Below the pieces are notes generated by a model. It had not been told where the DNA came from, made no database searches, and saw only the letters and a program-made list of their open reading frames with translations. Shown here piece by piece: positions 1 through 5,681 of a DNA stretch of 10,159 nucleotides (position 1 is the stretch's first letter; each line of letters begins with the position of its first letter). Both the position numbers and the translations under genes were made by a program. Location of the stretch: assembly GCA_017391665.1 (NCBI GenBank), contig JAFOXS010000088.1:1-10159 (forward strand), in the 5' to 3' direction. The stretch is from Alistipes sp. GTDB taxonomy: Bacteria > Bacteroidota > Bacteroidia > Bacteroidales > Rikenellaceae.

Positions 1-1
1 C

Positions 2-82
2 AGGGGTGTTGTTCTTTGCATTGCGCCAAGACTTTTTTATCACTACGGGCGGGTGCAGGGGCTTGAAATCATCGGGGATGGT
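2..82 (-). pseudogene. Possible detached C-terminal tail of the M64 lipoprotein
   Basis: Reading past the TGA at 98-100 in the same frame gives four codons, a TAA at 83-85, and then 27 open codons to the window edge. They include FKPLHPPVVIKKSWRNAK, which reads like ordinary protein with a Pro-Pro-Val-Val and Lys/Trp/Arg pattern. In another frame the codons spanning the two stops read EFFTGKP, so a compensating insertion and deletion could join both parts into one tail. This suggests that the last 30 or more residues of the peptidase were cut off by mutation, or that a sequencing error is present. The window ends before the natural stop, so the extent is unknown. It could also be chance, given the short length. 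Confidence 0.4.
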
Positions 83-97
83 TTACCTGTAAAGAAT

Positions 98-3000
98 TCA
101 GCGAGTAGATGATGTTGTTGCACGATTGCGGGCATCCCACTCGACAAACTTCTCATAGTCATACTTCCAGTCTGCGCCATAAGCCAGCTTGTGGATTCGG
201 TAGTAAATAGCCTCGCGCGATGGAGCATTGAAACCACCTTTGCTGGTATTCATAATACTATTTTGAGAGGGACGCCATACGCCATAGGGATATGTCAAAC
301 CACCCTCATACACGTCCAAATCCTCATTCTCATATCGCGAATCGGTCAGGAAATGGCTCCATTTGACTTTTGCGGGATCTGAGGTAAAATCAGTATTCTT
401 CCACCAGCCGTATTTCTCATATTCGTCGGTATACTTAACAACATCCATTGCCGAGACGTGACCCATAAAATCATATGAATACTCATCGGAGAGCTTTGCG
501 AATCCGTGTCCTCCAGTCTCGTGCTGGATGAGTTCTGCTAATGCTTCTTGACGATCATTTACGGAGAAATAAGATACCGAGAAGCCTGATCCCCAATCGT
601 TGTTGCTTGATGCAGGGGGATTATAAAAGCATGTACCGCCATATCCTGAATCATTAACCAAAACAACGGCCATCGCATCATCCATTCTCTCTTCGCCTAC
701 AGCTTTCAATGTATATTCAATCGCCAATGGATCGTATCCAGTTATCGCAACACCGGCATATTGAGTTGCAAATGCTGTGGAGCCTTGGCCCATTTTTTCA
801 ACAGTAGAAACCGCCGTTACCATATACACATTGAATAAATGACGGAAGCTCTTGTATGGCTCAACATTGAAGAAGGCATCGGCCGCAAGTTCCATATCCT
901 GACGATACAGTCCACTCTCAATCTGGCGATCAGAGTAGATATCACCCATCAACACCAAATCGATTCCACGGCCCTCGCTCGCCTTCTGCAGAAGAGTTAC
1001 CTCGCCATCCTTTTCAAAATCGGTAGATACGTAGAAATCGGGCATAACTATGTTCTTGCAATCGTATGCAACCATATATTCGCGGAACTTATTCCATCCC
1101 GAATCCTTTTTATAAAGGTTGTATGATTGCTCAGGAACATATACCTTCAGCTTCTTAAAGTCCGACATCTGCGAATCAAGATAAATCGGTGGCAGATATG
1201 AGCGGAAATAGATCGCTTCAAGATTCTCAGAGCCAAGGAAGGGGTTGTATCCTCCATTGTCCGACGATATTTTGGTAAGACCTCCAGATAGCGTAACAGA
1301 TTTTAGGTTTGGACAAGATTTAAATGCATAACCGCCAATTCGGGTAATCTGGTCGCCCATCGTTACATTTACAATGTTAGGATTATTTTCAAATGCTGCA
1401 TATCCGATACTGGTAATGTCATCGGGAATCCTGTAATCAGCTGGTAATCCTTTTGTTACTACCATACGTACCAACTCGCCATCGAATACAATGTTGCGAT
1501 GGTCGGAAGAGGTATGGGGTCCATACACAGCCTCCAGGTTAGTGCAATCGTAGAATGCATCGGGAGCGATCTTTACGATCGACTCAGCCAATGTTACACA
1601 ACGAAGATCTTTCGATCCAAATGCATAGTTGTCAATCGCCTTGATACCTTCGGGAATGGTATATTCTGAAACTCCTACACCCGCATACTTTATAATCCAG
1701 TAGCCGTGCCACTCAATCGGCATATTGCTACGAGACAAGTATGCCTTGAAGCATCTATTGTCGGGTGTGCAGAACTCCTCATTTCCATAGAAAGCCTCCA
1801 TGTTGTCACAATTCCTAAAATTGGATACTTCGGCGCTCTTAAGCGAATTAGGGAAAGTTATCGACTTTAGTTTCGGACATAAGGTGATGGCCTCCTGTCC
1901 AATCGTCTCAAGGCCTTCATTCAGAATAAGGTTCTCTAATTCAACGCATTTGAAAATTGCGAACATCTCAATACGCTTTACCTCGTCGGGCAGAGTGTAG
2001 TTGACAAGGCCCTTGTCGGCCAGTGAGAATAGAGTGCCATCTACAATAACACATTTTCCGTCCTCGCTGATATTGTGGCCCGTAAATGTAGTCAGCTCCG
2101 GATTCTCCAGTCCGTATGGATCAACAAACTTGAGATTCTTTGGAATTCTTATTGTTGTAATTCCGGTCTGGTATATAGCTCCAGTTCCCAAATGCTCAAT
2201 AGTATCGGGCAAATATATGTCCGTTATCCTTTGGGCATTTGTATAAAATGTAAAATTATTTATAACAGTAACAGGACCATCAAATTTAATTATTCCGAGT
2301 CCATCCTTGTATGTGTTGGAGATAACCTTTTTGTCGAAAGGTTGAGGCAAACCGTAGAATTCTGCACCTTGATTGATGTCATATACCTGATTATCCGATG
2401 TGATATACCAGATCTCATCGTCAGGAACTGCCTCCGCATCAATCTCAACTTTGTATGCAGTCTGCTTTACCTTAATTGTCTGCTTGGCATTGCCGCCCGA
2501 GATGGTGATTGTACCCTCGCGACTCTCATCCGAAGAGCAGGCTGCAATAGCGAAATGCAACGCTTTTGTCTCCAGCGCACGAGTCTCGACCTGCTGAATC
2601 CAATCAGTGGCATTCTCAGAGATACTTACAGCAATATCGACATTTGTTTGAATCTCGAAATTCAAATCTCCACCCTCAGAGCCAAACTCATACTCCGACT
2701 TTGCCAGTACGATAGCATCCTTCTGCGATTGTACTATAGTAACCACCTCCGAAAGGCTGTTTGCCTTGTTGGTGAATTTGATTTCAGCTGAACGCTGGTC
2801 ATAATCCACATTCTCGTCAATATCGAAATAGTACGTATTGGTTGAGACGCCACGGGTCGTATTTTCTGAAATCCAGCCAGCATCCGATGGAATCTCTACC
2901 GCAACATCCACATTGCTCTTTACCTCAACGGCAATTGTCTCGCCGGCCGAAGCCACAATATACTCATTCTTCGATATTACGATAGAGGGCTCATCGCCTG

Positions 3001-3640
3001 CCTGGTAGATTGTAACGACCTCGTTAAACTCTCCGCTCTTGATTGCAATCTTACCCTCGCGCTTCTCTGTGTCCTCGTTCTGCGCAATGGCGAATTTGAG
3101 AGTCGATGTCTTCATTGCGCGGGTTCCCTCGTACTGAATCCACTCTTTCGCAGCCTCGTCAATCGTGTACTCAAAATCGATATTGGCCTTAACCTCAACT
3201 ATGACTTCGCCGCCCTCGGCCGCAACCTCAAACTTTGACGATGTAACTGTCAGCGCATCCTTCTGCTTCTGCGATACCTTGACGGTCTTTGATGCCGTGC
3301 CTGCCTTGATAATAACCGATGCCGTACGCTCGTCGGGCGTGTCGTTGGCGGTCGTTGTTACCGTAATCTGCGCATTGCCCGCAGGGCCACTTGTCGGTTC
3401 AATCCAGCACCAGTCATCGGCGCGGTTATTGACAATCTCAGCAGTCCATGCATCGGTTGATGTGAATGTAATAGTATTTGAGCCGCCTTCGGTTGTGAAG
3501 TCAGCTGACGTAGCGTTAAGAGTAATCTGTGGCTGCTTCGGGGGAGTCTGACCTCCGCCAGTTCCGCCATTTTCCACGTCGTTTCCTGAACAGGCAACGA
3601 TTGCCAAAATAGCAAACAAAGAGTAGAGCAATTTCTTCAT
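98..3640 (-). CDS. Surface lipoprotein with BACON domains, BspA-type LRRs and an M64-family metallopeptidase domain
   Basis: The 1180-residue product starts with a short lipoprotein signal: MKK, a hydrophobic stretch, then lipobox IVAC with the lipidated Cys at 17. It should be anchored in the outer membrane or on the surface. A Gly/Pro/Gln-rich linker (23-38) leads to four BACON-type beta-sandwich domains at about 38-126, 128-215, 217-306 and 308-396; each has a conserved W in the W-I/W-C-W-I region and ends in a VxQ-type strand. Residues about 455-858 are BspA-type (LRR_5) leucine-rich repeats with IPxxI..I..xAF..C..L units. The M64 (IgA-peptidase-like) domain covers about 868-1160, with IDLVLMGDIYSD at 893-904, HETGGH at 1040-1045, DEY at 1052-1054 and GVWRPSQNSIM at 1120-1130. 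BACON and LRR modules usually bind glycans or proteins, so a secreted protease tethered to host or mucin targets is plausible, but the substrate is unknown. Lipoprotein and architecture are sure; activity is inferred. The stop may be premature (see the downstream feature). Confidence 0.93.
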   Translation of the reverse strand: MKKLLYSLFAILAIVACSGNDVENGGTGGGQTPPKQPQITLNATSADFTTEGGSNTITFTSTDAWTAEIVNNRADDWCWIEPTSGPAGNAQITVTTTANDTPDERTASVIIKAGTASKTVKVSQKQKDALTVTSSKFEVAAEGGEVIVEVKANIDFEYTIDEAAKEWIQYEGTRAMKTSTLKFAIAQNEDTEKREGKIAIKSGEFNEVVTIYQAGDEPSIVISKNEYIVASAGETIAVEVKSNVDVAVEIPSDAGWISENTTRGVSTNTYYFDIDENVDYDQRSAEIKFTNKANSLSEVVTIVQSQKDAIVLAKSEYEFGSEGGDLNFEIQTNVDIAVSISENATDWIQQVETRALETKALHFAIAACSSDESREGTITISGGNAKQTIKVKQTAYKVEIDAEAVPDDEIWYITSDNQVYDINQGAEFYGLPQPFDKKVISNTYKDGLGIIKFDGPVTVINNFTFYTNAQRITDIYLPDTIEHLGTGAIYQTGITTIRIPKNLKFVDPYGLENPELTTFTGHNISEDGKCVIVDGTLFSLADKGLVNYTLPDEVKRIEMFAIFKCVELENLILNEGLETIGQEAITLCPKLKSITFPNSLKSAEVSNFRNCDNMEAFYGNEEFCTPDNRCFKAYLSRSNMPIEWHGYWIIKYAGVGVSEYTIPEGIKAIDNYAFGSKDLRCVTLAESIVKIAPDAFYDCTNLEAVYGPHTSSDHRNIVFDGELVRMVVTKGLPADYRIPDDITSIGYAAFENNPNIVNVTMGDQITRIGGYAFKSCPNLKSVTLSGGLTKISSDNGGYNPFLGSENLEAIYFRSYLPPIYLDSQMSDFKKLKVYVPEQSYNLYKKDSGWNKFREYMVAYDCKNIVMPDFYVSTDFEKDGEVTLLQKASEGRGIDLVLMGDIYSDRQIESGLYRQDMELAADAFFNVEPYKSFRHLFNVYMVTAVSTVEKMGQGSTAFATQYAGVAITGYDPLAIEYTLKAVGEERMDDAMAVVLVNDSGYGGTCFYNPPASSNNDWGSGFSVSYFSVNDRQEALAELIQHETGGHGFAKLSDEYSYDFMGHVSAMDVVKYTDEYEKYGWWKNTDFTSDPAKVKWSHFLTDSRYENEDLDVYEGGLTYPYGVWRPSQNSIMNTSKGGFNAPSREAIYYRIHKLAYGADWKYDYEKFVEWDARNRATTSSTR

Positions 3641-3694
3641 ATGAATGTTATATTGTCGGTTTATGTTGTATGTATATTATATAATCCTGGATAA

Positions 3695-3726
3695 CAAAGT
3701 TAAAAAACAATTATTGCATGCGCAAT
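3695..3726 (-). promoter_or_regulatory. Bacteroidota-type promoter of the M64 lipoprotein gene
   Basis: On the minus strand ATTG (3723-3726) is followed by 20 bases and then TAACTTTG (3695-3702), a perfect TAnnTTTG -7 box with a near-consensus -33 box. Transcription would begin near 3688, leaving a leader of about 48 nt before the ATG at 3640. No competing gene lies between. The -33 box is embedded in a perfect inverted repeat, described separately. Confidence 0.7.
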
Positions 3727-3728
3727 AA
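3711..3728. promoter_or_regulatory. Perfect 7-bp dyad over the -33 region, possible operator
   Basis: TTATTGC-ATGC-GCAATAA is a perfect inverted repeat with a 4-bp centre. One arm contains the -33 ATTG of the lipoprotein promoter and the other lies in the spacer. A second, 8-bp palindrome, TATGCATA, sits at 3731-3738. The position fits a site for a dimeric repressor or activator, but the regulator is unknown and AT-rich DNA yields such dyads by chance. Confidence 0.4.
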
Positions 3729-3845
3729 AATATGCATAAATTCCTCAGTTGTAGTCAAAACAAGGGTGATAAATCTCTTTTAGAGAGTATGCGCGGGACC
3801 TATTTTAGGGATGTATTGAAGAGCTGTGGGAGCCGATTTGGCATA

Positions 3846-3879
3846 AAAACAAAAAAAGTCTCAGAAAACTCTGAGACTT
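3846..3879 (-). terminator. Rho-independent terminator downstream of the tRNA-like remnant
   Basis: On the minus strand the arms AAGTCTCAGA and TCTGAGACTT (10 bp, at 3870-3879 and 3856-3865) enclose a GTTT loop. They are followed by TTTTT G TTTTT, with the first T residues also closing the stem. It is a strong intrinsic terminator. Nothing upstream on this strand other than the tRNA-like remnant and the tRNA-Gly transcript needs it, so it probably belonged to a second stable-RNA gene that has decayed. Confidence 0.85.
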
Positions 3880-3884
3880 GATCC

Positions 3885-3929
3885 TGAGCGGAGAACGAGA
3901 CTCGAGCCCACGTTGTGGGCATTTCTCGC
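3885..3929 (-). pseudogene. Truncated tRNA-Gly-like remnant (duplicate of the tRNA 3' end)
   Basis: The 21 bases at 3885-3905 match 4114-4134 of the intact tRNA-Gly locus at 20 of 21 positions: part of the T-loop, the T-stem 3' side, the acceptor 3' strand, the discriminator base and two bases beyond. Upstream on the minus strand, GCGAGA (from 3929) can pair with TCTCCGC as an acceptor stem lacking one G. Between them is a GCCCAC-AAC-GTGGGC hairpin in place of the D-arm, anticodon arm and T-stem 5' strand. The whole is only about 43 nt, so it cannot be a working tRNA. It keeps a terminator at a similar distance, as the intact gene does. It may be a deleted second tRNA copy or an attachment-site scar from an element that integrated into tRNA-Gly. 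Confidence 0.6.
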
Positions 3930-3941
3930 GAATAATATTTA

Positions 3942-4044
3942 CATCCCCAACCCCTGAAAGGGGCGACTTGGTGTCGCTCGTGGCGAATATCGTTTTCTGC
4001 TCCAAGCAAAGCCTCCCTTATCAAAGGGAGGTTGGGAGGGATTG
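3942..4044. repeat. MITE-like element with imperfect terminal inverted repeats
   Basis: The left end (from 3942) reads ACATCCCCAACCCCT and then GAAAGGGGCGACTTGG. The reverse complement of the right end (to 4044) reads CAATCCCTCCCAACC, then CTCCC, TTTGATAAGGGAGG and later GCTTGG. The ends are therefore related inverted copies. Each end also folds on itself: CCCCT-gaa-AGGGG at 3951-3963, and CCTCCCTT-ATCA-AAGGGAGG at 4012-4031. Only about 40 bp lie between and no coding capacity is seen. This resembles small non-autonomous mobile repeats found between genes in Bacteroidota; family and target-site duplication were not determined. Confidence 0.5.
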
Positions 4045-4053
4045 TCTATATAG

Positions 4054-4071
4054 TCGCGGACTCTTCCGCGA
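4054..4071. repeat. Perfect GC-rich hairpin between tRNA terminator and MITE-like repeat
   Basis: TCGCGGA-CTCT-TCCGCGA is a perfect 7-bp stem with a 4-nt loop. No T-tract follows on either strand, so it is not an intrinsic terminator. It lies just beyond the tRNA-Gly terminator and may be part of the same decayed stable-RNA or mobile-element debris. Confidence 0.4.
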
Positions 4072-4078
4072 AACGCAC

Positions 4079-4105
4079 AAAAAAAGGATAGCTTTATGCT
4101 ATCCT
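4079..4105 (-). terminator. Rho-independent terminator of tRNA-Gly
   Basis: On the minus strand AGGATAGC-ATAAA-GCTATCCT forms an 8-bp stem, including the closing A-T pair. It runs directly into a seven-T tract and begins 11 nt after the tRNA discriminator base. Confidence 0.88.
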
Positions 4106-4115
4106 CTGTGCGTTG

Positions 4116-4188
4116 AGCGGAAAACGAGACTCGAACTCGCGACCCCAACCTTGGCAAGGTTGTGCTCTACCAACTGAGCTATTTCCGC
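4116..4188 (-). tRNA. tRNA-Gly (anticodon GCC)
   Basis: The 73-nt gene folds as a complete cloverleaf: acceptor GCGGAAA with TTTCCGC, D-arm with AGTTGGTAGA, and anticodon stem CAACC/GGTTG around TTGCCAA. The anticodon is GCC, reading GGC and GGT glycine codons. The T-arm is GCGAG-TTCGAGT-CTCGT, with one G-U pair. The discriminator is T and no CCA is encoded (CAA follows), so CCA must be added after transcription. It has its own promoter and terminator and stands alone. A partial copy of its 3' end lies 229 bp downstream. Confidence 0.97.
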
Positions 4189-4231
4189 ATTATGTTTTGA
4201 ACTTGCAACCGTTTCTATCGGATTGCGAGTG

Positions 4232-4263
4232 CAAAGATAGAGCAAAATTTTATATCTCCAAAA
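4232..4263 (-). promoter_or_regulatory. Promoter of tRNA-Gly
   Basis: On the minus strand TTTTG (4259-4263), a 19-base spacer, then TATCTTTG (4232-4239): an exact match to the Bacteroidota housekeeping promoter. Transcription would start near 4225, giving a leader of roughly 35 nt before the mature tRNA at 4188. Confidence 0.85.
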
Positions 4264-4273
4264 CTTTTGCAAC

Positions 4274-4304
4274 TTTTTTTTCATTTTTTTTTGCTCTTTT
4301 TTTT
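4274..4304 (-). promoter_or_regulatory. Phased A-tracts upstream of the tRNA-Gly promoter
   Basis: Read on the minus strand there are three A-tracts of 8, 9 and 8 bases (4297-4304, 4284-4292, 4274-4281), centred about 10-12 bp apart and starting 10 bp upstream of the -33 box. Such phasing bends DNA and resembles an UP-element-like enhancer for a strong stable-RNA promoter. On the plus strand they are T-tracts, but no gene there needs a terminator. Confidence 0.5.
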
Positions 4305-4340
4305 CGCGGCCGAGCGGCAGTCGGAGTAAAGTGTGTGATT

Positions 4341-4358
4341 ATTAGATATATATCTAAT
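4341..4358. repeat. Perfect 18-bp palindrome downstream of crcB
   Basis: ATTAGATATATATCTAAT is identical to its own reverse complement. It begins 19 nt past the crcB stop on the minus strand. No T-run follows it in that direction, so it is a poor intrinsic terminator; it could be a binding site or an mRNA 3'-end stabiliser. No other terminator for crcB is apparent, so its transcript may run toward tRNA-Gly. Confidence 0.4.
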
Positions 4359-4377
4359 TTGCGAAAAAATGAAAAAA

Positions 4378-4752
4378 TTACCCTTTCATCAGCGTGCGAC
4401 CTGCCCATACCAGTGCTATGCCCAGCACGATCGTGCCGCCGGCGTAGATGGCGAGTGTCAGATAGTGGCGATTTTGCAGCAAAAGATAGATATCATCGGC
4501 AAATGAGGAGAATGTTGTGAAGCCTCCGCAGAAGCCCGTGATGAGCAGCGCACTTATAGCTGGTGTTATGGCATGTGTGCGTTCGGCGGCGCCAAAGAGC
4601 AGACCTATAATAAAACTACCCACGATATTTACCGCGAAGGTGCCCAGGGGAAATGTTCCCACGACGAGCAGATTGCACAACTTGCCCGTCAGGAATCGCA
4701 TACATGTGCCGACAAAGCCTCCCAAGCCGGCGATAAGCATTGTTTTAATCAT
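4378..4752 (-). CDS. crcB: Fluoride-specific ion channel (CrcB/Fluc family)
   Basis: The 124-residue product has the usual length and four hydrophobic helices of the Fluc family, which works as an antiparallel inner-membrane dimer that lets toxic fluoride leave the cytoplasm. Visible hallmarks are GGFVGTCMRF (11-20), FPLGTFAVNIVGSF (34-47) with the conserved Asn42, and GFCGGFTTFSSF (73-84). That last motif carries the central sodium site and the two pore phenylalanines, probably Phe81 and Phe84. The ATG at 4752 is used; Met5 is an alternative and would suit the very close upstream promoter. The gene is divergent from the urease operon with 109 bp between the starts. I see no fluoride riboswitch in its leader. 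Identity is secure. Confidence 0.95.
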   Translation of the reverse strand: MIKTMLIAGLGGFVGTCMRFLTGKLCNLLVVGTFPLGTFAVNIVGSFIIGLLFGAAERTHAITPAISALLITGFCGGFTTFSSFADDIYLLLQNRHYLTLAIYAGGTIVLGIALVWAGRTLMKG

Positions 4753-4756
4753 AATG

Positions 4757-4788
4757 TAAAGATAAGAATTTTTCTTTTAGGGAACAAA
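4757..4788 (-). promoter_or_regulatory. Candidate crcB promoter, nearly leaderless
   Basis: On the minus strand TTTG (4785-4788), a 20-base spacer, then TATCTTTA (4757-4764), one base off TAnnTTTG. Transcription would begin about at the annotated ATG (4752), implying a leaderless message or use of Met5. The -33 box lies inside the outer arm of the intergenic dyad. Confidence 0.4.
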
Positions 4789-4831
4789 TCCCATGCCACA
4801 GGCCGAAAAAGTGTGGCACAGGATTTGCCCC
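4780..4831. promoter_or_regulatory. Large imperfect dyad between divergent crcB and ureA
   Basis: Inner arms TGCCACA (4794-4800) and TGTGGCA (4812-4818) flank an 11-nt centre. After a 2x2 mismatch the outer arms CAAATCC (4785-4791) and GGATTTG (4821-4827) continue the pairing, followed by GGG/CCC across a small bulge. That is about 17 pairs, too many to be likely by chance. It could be an operator for a dimeric regulator serving both genes, or a leader hairpin in the urease mRNA. No T-run follows, so it is not a simple terminator. I see no convincing plus-strand promoter, so where urease transcription begins is open. Confidence 0.55.
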
Positions 4832-4861
4832 AGAGCGTGGTGTAAACAAAAATCTTTAGAT

Positions 4862-5164
4862 ATGCATTTAACACCACGAGAAATTGACAAGTTGATGTTG
4901 CTGTCGCTTGGCATGGTTGCCGAGCGACGACTCAACAAAGGGTTGAAACTGAACTACCCTGAGGCCGTAGCCTACATCACCTCCAATGCGCTGGAGGGGG
5001 CACGTGAGGGCAAAAGTGTCGAGCAGGTCATGAAGGAGGCGGCCACAGTATTGCGCCGCCAGGATGTCATGGAGGGCGTTGCCGACATGATTTCGTTATT
5101 GCAGGTTGAGGCTGTCTTTACCGACGGCTCGCGCCTGATAAGTATTCACCATCCTATAAAATGA
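4862..5164 (+). CDS. ureA: Urease gamma subunit
   Basis: UreA is the small structural subunit of the (UreABC)3 nickel urease, which hydrolyses urea to ammonia and carbamate in the cytoplasm. The 100-residue product matches the family from end to end: [13 protein letters not shown] at the start, [36 protein letters not shown] and a VEAVFTDG...IHHPI end. The reading frame is open from an earlier ATG at 4793, but those 23 codons lie in the intergenic dyad and resemble no UreA, so the ATG at 4862 is chosen; an A/T-rich stretch precedes it instead of a clear Shine-Dalgarno. It is the first gene of the operon and overlaps ureB by 4 nt (ATGA). Confidence 0.97.
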   Translation: MHLTPREIDKLMLLSLGMVAERRLNKGLKLNYPEAVAYITSNALEGAREGKSVEQVMKEAATVLRRQDVMEGVADMISLLQVEAVFTDGSRLISIHHPIK

Positions 5165-5676
5165 TGACTATGACTAAGAGTAAATTGTATCCCGCCAGCA
5201 ATGGATTTATTCCCAAGACGGTGCCTGCGGTCGGCGGTGTGATATTGGCCGAGCAGGATATTGAGTATAATGCCGACCGAGCGACTGCGACCATTACGAT
5301 CCGCAATACGGGCGATCGCCCCATTCAGGTCGGTTCGCACTTCCATCTGTTTGAGGTCAACCGATATCTGGAGTTCGACCGCTCCGCTGCCTTTGGCATG
5401 CACCTTAATATCCCCGCCACGACGGCCGTACGTTTCGAGCCGGGCGACAGCCGTGAGGTTGAGATTGTAGCCTATGCGGGCAAGAGACGTGTCATAGGTT
5501 TTAACAATCTGGTAGATGGTTATACGGGCGTTGAGGATGCGCCGATCTACTATCCAGTCTATCACCGCGCATTAAGACGTGTGCATAAGCAGGAGTTTAA
5601 ATGTCTGTGTGCAGATGGCGCGCAAAAAACCGCTGCGCCCGCATCGGAGAGTAAGAAGAGTAACGATAAAGCATAA
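5161..5676 (+). CDS. ureB: Urease beta subunit with C-terminal extension
   Basis: UreB is the second structural subunit of urease. The core (about 10-125) has the family hallmarks [14 protein letters not shown] (49-62), FEVN, FDR, LNIPA, AVRFEPG (89-95) and [15 protein letters not shown] (106-120). The product is 171 residues against about 100-125 in typical three-subunit ureases. The excess is a tail of about 46 residues: [15 protein letters not shown], then Cys148 and Cys150 in KCLC, then a low-complexity Ala/Lys/Ser end. The function of the tail is unknown. The ATG at 5161 overlaps the ureA stop as ATGA, favouring coupled translation; Met2 and Met4 are alternative starts. ureC follows after 5 nt. 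Confidence 0.96.
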   Translation: MMTMTKSKLYPASNGFIPKTVPAVGGVILAEQDIEYNADRATATITIRNTGDRPIQVGSHFHLFEVNRYLEFDRSAAFGMHLNIPATTAVRFEPGDSREVEIVAYAGKRRVIGFNNLVDGYTGVEDAPIYYPVYHRALRRVHKQEFKCLCADGAQKTAAPASESKKSNDKA

Positions 5677-5681
5677 TTCAG

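Noticed and set aside
2075..2791. 238-codon open frame on the plus strand
   Set aside because: It is antisense to the LRR and BACON part of the lipoprotein gene, which is clearly coding on the minus strand; it shows no recognisable domain.
4242..4281. Plus-strand terminator (GCAAAA...TTTTGC followed by a T-run)
   Set aside because: No plus-strand gene precedes it, the stem is AT-rich with a long loop, and the T-runs are better explained as A-tracts upstream of the tRNA promoter.
3800..4284. Several short overlapping reading frames on both strands (60-100 codons)
   Set aside because: They run through tRNA-Gly, its remnant, terminators and the inverted repeat. The repeated peptide RVSFSAQ is simply the translated tRNA 3' end, and none resembles a protein.
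4794..4818. Invertible phase-variation switch
   Set aside because: The repeats enclose only 11 bp, too little for a promoter, and no recombinase gene is visible.
4793..4861. 23-residue N-terminal extension of UreA from an earlier ATG
   Set aside because: UreA proteins begin at MxLTPRE, and the extra codons fall in the intergenic dyad.
4753..4861. Fluoride riboswitch upstream of crcB
   Set aside because: The conserved crcB-motif core is not seen on the minus strand, and the candidate promoter leaves essentially no leader.
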